From NCBI GenBank assembly GCA_020048795.1, contig JAIFMA010000141.1:1-11443 (forward strand): 11,443 nucleotides of DNA, written 5' to 3'. The DNA is from Rhodoferax sp. (GTDB lineage: Bacteria; Pseudomonadota; Gammaproteobacteria; Burkholderiales; Burkholderiaceae_C). Below the pieces are notes generated by a model that saw only the letters and a list, made by a program, of their open reading frames with translations, was not told the DNA's origin and searched no databases. Numbering within the stretch: the stretch's first letter is position 1; the number at the start of each line of letters is the position of its first letter. The position numbers and the translations under genes are program-made. This document shows, piece by piece, positions 1 to 5,758 of the stretch.

Positions 1-358
1 CGGACTCGAACACCCTGATCGGTTCGGGTGTGCTGCAGTCCAGTAGTGCCGGAATCTTGGAGTTCGGATTCACCCCAACAAACCCACTGCCGAACTGATC
101 ACCCTGATTGATGCGTATCAGCCACGCATCGTATTGAGCACTTGCATGACCCAGTGCCAGTAGCTCCTCCAGCATGACGGTGACTTTGACACCGTTGGGC
201 GTGGCCAGCGAATACAACTGTAGGGGGTGCTTGCCCCGTGGCAGGGCAGATTCGTGCGTCGGGCCGGCGATGGGACGGTTAATGCTGGCGAAGCGTCCCC
301 CGTTGGCTTTGTCCCATATCCAGACCTTGGGTGGGACATAGGTGGGTAACTCTGACAT
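1..358 (-). CDS. yghU: YghU-type glutathione S-transferase / GSH-dependent disulfide-bond oxidoreductase, N-terminal part (cut by window edge)
   Basis: This is an open frame from an ATG at 358-356 to the left edge with no stop, giving 119 residues; E. coli YghU is about 288 aa, so more than half lies outside. The translation resembles YghU along its whole length. It has the family's N-terminal extension (KVWIWDKANGGRFASINRP, residues 11-29; AGPTHE at 31-36), then a thioredoxin-like fold with TPNG at 53-56, the helix VTVMLEELLALG at 59-70, the cis-proline segment NSKIPAL at 99-105, and the glutathione-binding Glu-Ser at 118-119. Family members are cytosolic, bind two glutathiones and reduce disulfides or organic hydroperoxides; the physiological substrate is unsettled. 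A purine-rich AAAGAGAG lies 7-8 nt before the ATG as a weak ribosome site. The gene is divergent from the membrane protein at 556. The identification is firm; completeness cannot be judged. Confidence 0.9.
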   Translation of the reverse strand, partial: MSELPTYVPPKVWIWDKANGGRFASINRPIAGPTHESALPRGKHPLQLYSLATPNGVKVTVMLEELLALGHASAQYDAWLIRINQGDQFGSGFVGVNPNSKIPALLDCSTPEPIRVFES

Positions 359-555
359 AAGACGGTCTCTCTTTCAGGCAAAGGCAATCTTGCATGATAT
401 TTCAAGCGATGCATGGCAATGGTGGGCCCGGCTGCCTTGACCGCAAAATAGTGGCCGCAAACGGCCAGGGCAGGGGAAGAACGATAGCATTGGACCCTAT
501 CATTGCCTGGCGCTTTCGGAACTCAAAGCTGCACGCCACCAAGCCCATCAAAACC
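359..555. other. Divergent intergenic region with two short inverted repeats
   Basis: This 197-bp gap lies between the divergent yghU start and the membrane protein start. It holds a perfect 6-bp inverted repeat with a 4-nt loop, TGGCCGCAAACGGCCA (452-467), and a second one, GATAG/CTATC, at 483-487 and 497-501 with a 9-nt spacer. The plus-strand frame stays open back to 394, but that part reads as low-complexity non-conserved sequence, so I treat it as untranslated. I could not find a -35/-10 pair that convinces me for either gene. The repeats could be operator sites or RNA hairpins in the leader of the membrane protein gene. Confidence 0.35.
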
Positions 556-1242
556 ATGTTTCTAATCCGACTGCTCCTTCGCCTTGTATTGCTATTTTTC
601 CTCGCAATTTGCGTGTCTTCTGCATGGCATCAGACAGACTGGGCGACACGCCTGCTGCTTGCCTTCATCAGCGGGCTGCTGGTGGCCGGGATCTATGCAC
701 TAAGGTACTTGCGAAGCATGGAACATTCAAAATATGCTGCAGGCAACTCTTCACTTGTGTGGCAATTCATGTGGTCAGACAAGACCCCTTTTTTTCCGAA
801 AGTATCGCGGGAACCGATGGTGTTTCAAGTTGCCGGTCTTTTTGGTTCCCCGCCTCTGCTGTCGCCAGGCTTTCATATCATTTCCGCTCGATTAATTCCC
901 ATGACAGTCAGCCTGCTTTTCTTGTGGATGATTTCCATCGTTTTTGACCGTTACTGGAACTTGATATCTGGCGCGCTACAACAGATGAGCGGTATTGAGC
1001 GCTTTGACATAGAGCGTTATTGGTTCCTGGCGATGGTGCTGTTTTACGCAATTTGCTACCTGCTGGTGAAGCGCTTGTTCATCAAGCGGGTGCCTGCAAC
1101 TTGCATGACTGAGGGCTGTCGTGGTCAGGCTTTTCTTGGCACAGAGATCGAAGGCCCGGAAATCGGCCGCAGGAGGAAATACCAATACATCTATTCTTGC
1201 AATCATTGCAAAGGCCGACACACCACCGGCGTGTGGGCATAA
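556..1242 (+). CDS. Hypothetical four-helix membrane protein with C-terminal Cys4 zinc-ribbon-like tail
   Basis: I do not recognise this gene. From ATG 556 it encodes 228 aa. Four hydrophobic segments are visible at about residues 3-22, 33-50, 113-130 and 155-171. Positive charges after segment 2 (RYLRSMEHSK) and segment 4 (KRLFIKR) suggest that both ends and the 51-112 loop face the cytoplasm. The tail carries Cys183-x4-Cys188 and Cys215-x2-Cys218, spaced like a zinc ribbon, followed by KGRHTTG. The start is uncertain: the frame is open back to 394, and a TTG at 490 sits about 9 nt after the purine-rich AGGGGAAGA, which would add 22 residues. ATG 556 is preferred because it begins directly with the first membrane helix, but it has no visible ribosome site. 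The gene looks more AT-rich than the rib-tol genes, which fits acquired DNA. It has no partner on the same strand and no function can be given. Confidence 0.65.
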   Translation: MFLIRLLLRLVLLFFLAICVSSAWHQTDWATRLLLAFISGLLVAGIYALRYLRSMEHSKYAAGNSSLVWQFMWSDKTPFFPKVSREPMVFQVAGLFGSPPLLSPGFHIISARLIPMTVSLLFLWMISIVFDRYWNLISGALQQMSGIERFDIERYWFLAMVLFYAICYLLVKRLFIKRVPATCMTEGCRGQAFLGTEIEGPEIGRRRKYQYIYSCNHCKGRHTTGVWA

Positions 1243-1330
1243 CTTGTTCGAAATTGTTGGCGTGGGTAGCGGTGCGTTGGGGTGGGTGTAACAGGAGGCA
1301 TGGAGTTATCAGTATGATTTTCGTTATATA

Positions 1331-1380
1331 TTTGATAGCTGCGTGCGCTTGTTGCAATTGGGCCAGCGTGCTATTTGGCT
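1331..1380. repeat. Intergenic imperfect palindrome, copy A
   Basis: The arms ATAGC (1335-1339) and GCTAT (1370-1374) enclose inner arms CGC (1346-1348) and GCG (1366-1368). The left half, TTTGATAGCTGCGTGCGCTTG, matches copy B at 1596 in most positions. The family looks like the TAGCTGCTTGCGC...GCGCT...GGCTA elements scattered between genes of Comamonadaceae; that assignment is from memory. It would fold into a hairpin in RNA on either strand. Confidence 0.5.
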
Positions 1381-1411
1381 TACACGAATCGATGGGCGTT
1401 TGAGGTGGTGT

Positions 1412-1438
1412 TGACGGGGCGCTGGCCTAGTTTTCAAG
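1412..1438. repeat. Isolated right arm of the same palindrome family, copy D
   Basis: The segment TGACGGGGCGCTGGCCTAG (1412-1430), followed by TTTTCAAG, closely matches the right half of the copy between tolA and dnaE (GGACGGGCGCTGGAAGGCTA, 7801-7820, then TTCTTCA). It has no left arm of its own directly upstream. Together with the left arm of copy A, about 60 bp before it, it would make one complete element, which suggests an interrupted or rearranged copy. Confidence 0.35.
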
Positions 1439-1595
1439 CTTCAGGCCAGGGGCATGACTCTCAAGCCTGCACTTTATCGACAGCCACTTCTGGGTCAACA
1501 CTGCAGTGCGGACAAGGCATTTTGCGTTGCCTGCCTTGCACTGGTGCGTGATGCTTGCCGGTGGATGTGATGGCGGGCATCCAGACCTGGTGATG

Positions 1596-1645
1596 TTATT
1601 GATAGCTTCTTGCGCTTATCTGGCGCGGGCTAGGGGGCTATACCA
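1596..1645. repeat. Intergenic imperfect palindrome, copy B
   Basis: The outer arms ATAGC (1602-1606) and GCTAT (1637-1641) and the inner arms GCGC (1612-1615) and GCGC (1623-1626) give the same nested layout as the copies at 1331 and 7776. The left half, ATTGATAGCTTCTTGCGCTT, is close to copy A. The element lies about 200 bp before the point where the ribE remnant begins. Confidence 0.5.
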
Positions 1646-1842
1646 ATGACAGATGTCAATGTTGCTGCTGAACATCAATTGAAATACAGCTCAAATACGC
1701 GATACCTGCCAGGAGAAATCAGCGAGCATGCGAAAATGCACCCATGACGAGCAACGGCTATGGGCATCCACTATTGATGACGGTATTTTTATCGGCTTCC
1801 GATGGAAATCCCCATGCCTATTGGCTTGCGAGACAATTCAGC

Positions 1843-1908
1843 ATCATCGCGCGCTACCTTGAGCGCATGCTCAGCCCTGCGCACCAGAGCGCCGCACAGG
1901 CTGGATGA
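1843..1908 (+). pseudogene. ribE: Remnant of the 3' end of riboflavin synthase (ribE)
   Basis: The frame ending in TGA at 1906-1908 reads IIARYLERMLSPAHQSAAQAG. The first part matches the pattern that ends riboflavin synthase alpha chains (VNLEVD followed by V/I-x-A-K/R-Y-V/L-E-R-L/M-L). The position also fits: in related bacteria ribE sits directly before ribBA, and here the stop is 39 bp before the ribBA start. Upstream of 1843 the resemblance stops at once: the preceding residues (HAYWLARQFS) do not resemble the expected VNLEVD stretch or anything earlier in the family, so the gene has lost roughly its first 180 codons. An ATG at 1744 in the same frame would give a 54-aa ORF, but it has no ribosome site and its first 33 residues look random. 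The match is short, so the call is an inference. Confidence 0.5.
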
Positions 1909-1947
1909 GCGTGCAAATTTTTCCTAGTTTTTGCGGATAAAGTTCCC

Positions 1948-3063
1948 ATGATGACCCCAAACCCGGTGGCGATTTCGCCTGTAGAAGATATCCTGGCCGA
2001 CATGCGTGCCGGCCGCATGGTGATACTGGTCGATGAAGAAGACCGCGAAAACGAGGGCGATCTGGTCATGGCGGCCGAACATGTCACGGCGCAAGCCGTC
2101 AACTTCATGGCGCGCTTTGGCCGAGGTCTGATTTGCCTGACCCTGACGCAGGAACGCTGCGAGCGCCTGCAACTGCCCCCCATGACAGCACACAATGGTG
2201 ACAAAAAAGGCACCGCGTTTACCGTCTCGATTGAAGCGGCTGAGGGTGTCACCACCGGCATTTCAGCGGCTGACCGGGCGCGCACGGTGCAGGCCGCCGT
2301 CGCCAAAGATGCTCAGCCCGATGACCTGGTGCAGCCGGGCCACATTTTTCCGCTGCAGGCGGTAGAAGGCGGCGTGCTGATGCGCGCTGGCCACACCGAG
2401 GCCGGCTGCGACCTGGCCGCCATGGCCGGCTGCACCCCGGCGGCCATGATCTGCGAGATCATGAATGACGATGGCACCATGGCCCGCCTGCCTGATTTGC
2501 AGTTGTTTGCGGCCGAACACAGCCTGAAAATCGGCACCATCGCCGACCTGATTCACCACCGCAGCCGGGTCGAGTCGCTGGTCGAACATATCGGTAGCCG
2601 CAAGCTCACCACCGCTGCTGGCGAGTTCACCGCCCATGCCTTCAAGGACAAGACCGCGCATGGCGTGCACCTGGCATTGGTGATGGGCGCGTGGAGCGCC
2701 GACGAAGCCGTGCTGGTGCGGGTACATGAACCGCTGTCGGTTCTGGATGCCCTGGAAGTGGGTCGAACCATGCATTCCTGGGGCCTGGATGCCAGCCTGA
2801 AAAAGGTGGCCCAGGAGGGCAAGGGCGTGGTGGTGTTTCTCAATTGCGGCGAAAGCGGTGCCCAGTTGCTGGCCCAGTTTGATGGCACGGCCACCGCCAC
2901 CCACGGCCCCCAGCGCGGCCGGCTTGACCTGCGCAATTACGGCATTGGCGCGCAGATTTTGCGCGACCAGGGGGTGCGCAAGATGAAACTCATGGGCACT
3001 CCCCGGCGCATGCCCAGCATGACCGGTTACGGACTTGAAATTGTTGGCTACGTTGCGCCCTGA
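1948..3063 (+). CDS. ribBA: 3,4-dihydroxy-2-butanone 4-phosphate synthase fused to a degenerate GTP cyclohydrolase II-like domain (RibBX type, usually annotated RibBA)
   Basis: The 371-aa cytosolic protein starts at ATG 1948 (a second ATG follows at 1951). Residues ~8-205 are a full DHBP synthase domain, which turns ribulose 5-phosphate into the four-carbon unit of riboflavin. It shows the acidic metal-binding loop DEEDRENEGD (29-38), GHIFPLQA (131-138), RAGHTEAGCDLA (146-157) and ICEIMNDDGTMAR (168-180). Residues ~210-371 align with RibA: DLRNYGIGAQIL (327-338), GVRKMKLMGTPRRMPSMTGY (342-361) and GLEIVGYV (362-369). However, the zinc site of real GTP cyclohydrolase II, Cys-x10-Cys-x-Cys after the RVHSEC motif, is absent; the equivalent stretch is RVHEPLSVLDALEV (258-271). 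Such proteins have been described as RibBX and lack cyclohydrolase activity, so a separate RibA is expected elsewhere. The ribosome site is weak (GGATAAAG). It is the first gene of the cluster, 36 bp before ribH. Confidence 0.93.
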   Translation: MMTPNPVAISPVEDILADMRAGRMVILVDEEDRENEGDLVMAAEHVTAQAVNFMARFGRGLICLTLTQERCERLQLPPMTAHNGDKKGTAFTVSIEAAEGVTTGISAADRARTVQAAVAKDAQPDDLVQPGHIFPLQAVEGGVLMRAGHTEAGCDLAAMAGCTPAAMICEIMNDDGTMARLPDLQLFAAEHSLKIGTIADLIHHRSRVESLVEHIGSRKLTTAAGEFTAHAFKDKTAHGVHLALVMGAWSADEAVLVRVHEPLSVLDALEVGRTMHSWGLDASLKKVAQEGKGVVVFLNCGESGAQLLAQFDGTATATHGPQRGRLDLRNYGIGAQILRDQGVRKMKLMGTPRRMPSMTGYGLEIVGYVAP

Positions 3064-3099
3064 GCGTCGATCCTTAACCCCCTTTACCTGAAAAACACC

Positions 3100-3576
3100 A
3101 TGCTGATCACAGACCAGGGCACACTTGATGCCAGTGACAACCGACTGAACGGGAAAAAACTCTCTATCGGCATTGTGCAAGCCCGCTTTAACGCCGGTGT
3201 CACCAACGCGCTGGCACAAGCCTGCCAGGACGAACTGCTCCGCCTGGGCGTGCCAGCCAAGCAGATTCAACTGGTGCAGGTGCCTGGCGCGCTGGAAGTT
3301 CCGGTGGCCTTGATGGCGCTGGCCGAAAAACTGGAATACGATGCCCTGATTGCACTGGGTTGCATCATTCGCGGTGAAACCTACCATTTCGAGCTGGTGG
3401 CCAACGAATCCGGTGCCGGCGTCAGCCGGGTCGCACTGGACTACCAGCTGCCCATTGCCAATGCCATCCTGACCACCGAAACCATGGAGCAGGCGGTGCA
3501 GCGTCAAACCGACAAGGGGCGCGATGCCGCTCGGGTGGCCATTGAAATGGCCAATTTGCTGAAAGCCATTCGATGA
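3100..3576 (+). CDS. ribH: 6,7-dimethyl-8-ribityllumazine synthase
   Basis: The 158-aa protein is the usual length for the family. It joins the DHBP made by RibB to 5-amino-6-ribitylaminouracil to give lumazine, the direct precursor of riboflavin. Visible motifs are the substrate-binding segment IVQARFN (25-31), VPGALEVPVAL (61-71), GCIIRGETYHFE (87-98) with the catalytic His96, PIANAILTTE (118-127), and a C-terminal helix beginning GRDAARVAIEMANLL (140-154). Members assemble as pentamers or larger particles in the cytosol. The gene lies 36 bp after ribBA, and its last codon and stop overlap the nusB start (ATGA at 3573-3576), which indicates translational coupling. No strong Shine-Dalgarno site precedes the ATG. 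No truncation or odd residue is visible. Confidence 0.96.
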   Translation: MLITDQGTLDASDNRLNGKKLSIGIVQARFNAGVTNALAQACQDELLRLGVPAKQIQLVQVPGALEVPVALMALAEKLEYDALIALGCIIRGETYHFELVANESGAGVSRVALDYQLPIANAILTTETMEQAVQRQTDKGRDAARVAIEMANLLKAIR

Positions 3577-4106
3577 GCCAGTCCAGTCACCCCGGTGCAC
3601 CGACCCGACCGCCGCGCCAATCCCGCAAAGGCTTGACCAGCACCGGGGTGCTCAAGGCGGCCAGTAAATCGGCCCGTTCCCGGGCCCGCGAATTTGCCCT
3701 GCAAGCGCTCTATCAGGTGCTGGTGGGAAAAAATGAAGTACCCGACGTGGAGGCCTTCACGCGTGACTTGTCGGGTTTTTCCAAGGCCGACGTGGTGCAT
3801 TTTGAGGCGCTGCTGCACGGCTGCGCCGACCAGGCCCAGGCGCTCGACACCCTGATTCAGCCGGTGCTGGATCGTCCGCTGAGCGAGATTTCTCCGGTGG
3901 AGCACGCGGCGATGTGGATCGGTGTGCATGAGTTTCAGCACTGCCCCGATGTGCCCTGGCGTGTGGTGTTAAACGAATGTATCGAGTTGGCCAAGGAGTT
4001 TGGTGGCACCGACGGCCACAAATACGTCAACGCGGTACTCAACGCACTGGCACGCCAACTGCGTCAAGCCGAAGTGGCCGCCGACCGCCAATCATCAGCC
4101 AGATGA
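3573..4106 (+). CDS. nusB: Transcription antitermination protein NusB
   Basis: The 177-aa protein is somewhat longer than E. coli NusB (139 aa) because of a basic, Pro/Ser-rich N-terminal extension (residues 1-32) and a short polar tail. The all-helical NusB fold is recognisable from SARSRAREFALQALYQ (33-48), ISPVEHAAMWIGVHEF (106-121) and the C-terminal signature split over VVLNECIELAKEFGG (131-145), TDGHKYVNAVLNALAR (146-161). NusB binds boxA RNA together with NusE (ribosomal protein S10) and keeps RNA polymerase from terminating early in rRNA operons. The start ATG overlaps the ribH stop by 4 bp, so the two are probably co-translated; ribH-nusB adjacency is widespread in bacteria. The gap to the aminotransferase is 18 bp. 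An internal start near residue 29 would match the E. coli length, but the ATGA overlap favours the longer form. Confidence 0.95.
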   Translation: MSQSSHPGAPTRPPRQSRKGLTSTGVLKAASKSARSRAREFALQALYQVLVGKNEVPDVEAFTRDLSGFSKADVVHFEALLHGCADQAQALDTLIQPVLDRPLSEISPVEHAAMWIGVHEFQHCPDVPWRVVLNECIELAKEFGGTDGHKYVNAVLNALARQLRQAEVAADRQSSAR

Positions 4107-4124
4107 CATGGCAGTGAGCCCCGC

Positions 4125-5309
4125 ATGAAAGTGTCTGCCCGCGCCCAGCGCATTGAGCCGTTTTATGTGATGGAGATGGCCAAGGCTGCCAAGGCGCTGG
4201 CGGCCCAGGTGGCCCAGACTGGCCAGCCGATGATTTTCCTGAATATCGGCGAGCCTGACTTCACCGCGCCAGCCTTGGTGCAACAAGCCGCTGCCAGAGC
4301 CATCCATGACGGACAAACACAGTACACCGCAGCGACCGGCCTGCCAGAACTGCGCGAACGCATCAGCCACTGGTATGCCACACGTTTTCATGTCCAGGTG
4401 CCGGCGCAGCGCATTGTGGTGACGGCCGGTGCCTCGGCGGCGCTACAACTGGCTTGCCTGGCCCTGATCGAATCTGGCGATGAGATGCTGATGCCCGACC
4501 CCAGCTACCCCTGCAACCGGCATTTTGTGTCGGCTGCCGATGGCCGGGCGGTGCTGATTGCGGCCAACGCAGCGCAACGCTTTCAGCTCAGTGCCGACCA
4601 GGTGGCTCAGGCCTGGGGTCACAACACCCGGGGTGTGTTGCTGGCATCACCTTCCAACCCAACCGGCACATCGATTGCCTATGACGAGTTGCGCCGCATC
4701 CACCAGCAGGTCAGTGACCGCGGCGGCATCACGCTGGTGGACGAGATTTACCTGGGGCTCAGCCACGACACGCAATTTGCCAGGTCGGCGCTGGCCATTG
4801 ACGAGCAGATCATCAGCATCAACAGTTTTTCCAAATACTTCAGCATGACCGGCTGGCGGCTGGGCTGGCTGGTGGTGCCTGAGCCGCTGGTGCCGGTGAT
4901 TGAGCGGCTGGCACAAAACCTGTTTATCTGCCCCAGCACGATTTCACAATACGCGGCACTGGCCTGCTTTGAGCCTGACAGCCTGGCCGAATATGAACAG
5001 CGCCGCGCCGAATTCAAGGCCAGACGCGATTTTTTCATTCCGGCCCTCAACGCGCTGGGTTTGACGGTGCCCGTGATGCCCGATGGTGCTTTTTATGCCT
5101 GGGCTGACTGTTCGGCTGCTTGCGACAAACTTGGCGTTGTGGGCAGTTGGGATCTGGCCTTTGAGATCATGCGCCGTGCCCACGTTGCCGTCACGCCCGG
5201 GCGCGACTTTGGCCACGCCGAGACGGCCCATTTCATCCGGTTTTCAACCGCCAGCGCCCTGCCACAACTGCGCGAAGCGATTGAGCGACTGCGGAGCCTG
5301 CTGGCATGA
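4125..5309 (+). CDS. Pyridoxal-phosphate-dependent class I/II aminotransferase, substrate unassigned
   Basis: The 394-aa fold-type I aminotransferase is of normal length and looks complete. Features in order are NIGEPDFTAP (40-49), QYTAATGLPELR (66-77) of the substrate loop, TAGASAALQ (100-108) for phosphate binding, SPSNPTG (175-181) with the PLP-contacting Asn178, VDEIYLGL (205-212) with Asp206 pairing to the PLP ring nitrogen and Tyr209, and SFSKYFSMTGWRLGW (234-248) with Lys237 as the Schiff-base lysine and Arg245 for phosphate. IRFSTA near the end carries Arg372, the usual binder of the substrate carboxylate. It resembles the broad aspartate/alanine aminotransferase group, and the amino acid used cannot be told from sequence. 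It starts 18 bp after nusB and overlaps ybgC by ATGA (5306-5309), so it belongs to the operon. A link to riboflavin or Tol function is not shown. Confidence 0.92.
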   Translation: MKVSARAQRIEPFYVMEMAKAAKALAAQVAQTGQPMIFLNIGEPDFTAPALVQQAAARAIHDGQTQYTAATGLPELRERISHWYATRFHVQVPAQRIVVTAGASAALQLACLALIESGDEMLMPDPSYPCNRHFVSAADGRAVLIAANAAQRFQLSADQVAQAWGHNTRGVLLASPSNPTGTSIAYDELRRIHQQVSDRGGITLVDEIYLGLSHDTQFARSALAIDEQIISINSFSKYFSMTGWRLGWLVVPEPLVPVIERLAQNLFICPSTISQYAALACFEPDSLAEYEQRRAEFKARRDFFIPALNALGLTVPVMPDGAFYAWADCSAACDKLGVVGSWDLAFEIMRRAHVAVTPGRDFGHAETAHFIRFSTASALPQLREAIERLRSLLA

Positions 5310-5713
5310 ACCAGGTGTTTGGCTGGCCGGTGCGGGTGTACTGGGAGGACACCGATGCGGGGGGCATCGTCTATTACGCCAATTACCTGAAATTTTTCGA
5401 GCGCGCCCGCACCGAATGGCTGCGGTCACTGGGTGTTGGCCAGCAAGCCCTGCTGGAAACCACTGGCGGCATGTTTGTGGTCAGCCAGGCCAAGGTCAAT
5501 TATCTGAAAAGCGCCCGGCTCGACGATGAACTTTTGCTGACAACTTCACTCACAGAAGCGGGCCGGGTGGCCATGACAATCCGGCAGCAGGCGCTGCGCA
5601 AGACGGCGGGTGTCAAGCAGTTGTTGTGTGAGGCAAACATTCGCGCAGCCTGGGTCAACGCCCAAGGGAAGCCAGCCAGAATTCCGCAGGCTATCCTGGC
5701 CAGCCTGAACTGA
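5306..5713 (+). CDS. ybgC: Tol-Pal-associated acyl-CoA thioesterase YbgC
   Basis: The 135-aa single hot-dog domain protein belongs to the 4-hydroxybenzoyl-CoA thioesterase family and matches the usual YbgC length. The signature EDTDAGGIVYYANYLKFFER spans residues 14-33, with the catalytic Asp17 in TDAGG. The position usually occupied by histidine in VYHANY is tyrosine here (Tyr24), a mild substitution away from the catalytic Asp. ARTEWLRSLG (34-43) continues the family helix. E. coli YbgC hydrolyses short-chain or acyl-carrier thioesters at the inner face of the cytoplasmic membrane and is encoded with tolQRA, though it is not needed for Tol function. Its start overlaps the end of the aminotransferase by 4 bp, and tolQ follows 45 bp later. 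This conserved context is the main reason for choosing YbgC over other small hot-dog thioesterases. Confidence 0.93.
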   Translation: MNQVFGWPVRVYWEDTDAGGIVYYANYLKFFERARTEWLRSLGVGQQALLETTGGMFVVSQAKVNYLKSARLDDELLLTTSLTEAGRVAMTIRQQALRKTAGVKQLLCEANIRAAWVNAQGKPARIPQAILASLN

Positions 5714-5758
5714 GTCTTGCCACGGCCTTCTTCATTCTTCATTCGTCATTTTTCAACA

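Larger units (their letters stand above)
1243..1947. other. Long gene-poor gap with palindromic repeats and a ribE remnant
   Basis: About 700 bp separate the membrane protein from ribBA, and no intact gene is convincing here. The contents that can be named are repeat-like segments at 1331-1380, 1412-1438 and 1596-1645, and the 3' end of a lost ribE at 1843-1908. Several very short open frames exist (plus 1646-1747, plus 1728-1862, plus 1744-1908, minus 1461-1580), but they overlap each other or have poor start signals. No FMN riboswitch (RFN element) is visible before ribBA: its conserved GAAATTCCCCACCGGCGGT-like core is absent. No convincing -35/-10 promoter for the downstream operon was seen, although one is expected here. 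Confidence 0.6.

Noticed and set aside
394..555. N-terminal extension of the membrane protein from ATG 394
   Set aside because: The 54 extra residues look random, span the two inverted repeats, and precede a natural membrane-helix start at ATG 556.
1197..1403. 68-codon plus-strand frame, or its inner part from ATG 1314 (MIFVIYLIAACACC...)
   Set aside because: It overlaps the end of the membrane protein in another frame, and its hydrophobic part is translation of the palindromic repeat; the AGGAGG at 1293-1298 is not correctly spaced from any useful ATG.
1728..1862. 44-codon plus-strand frame with a weak AGGAG upstream
   Set aside because: It overlaps the ribE remnant in another frame and ends inside it; the sequence matches nothing known and spacing from AGGAG is long.
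1243..1947. FMN riboswitch (RFN element) expected before riboflavin genes
   Set aside because: I looked for its conserved core and the GCCGAC...GTCCGGATG-type 3' part and found neither.
2263..3600. Long minus-strand open frame (445 codons) opposite ribBA and ribH
   Set aside because: It is the antisense of two firmly identified genes; high GC keeps the frame open, and the His/Gly-rich translation resembles no family.
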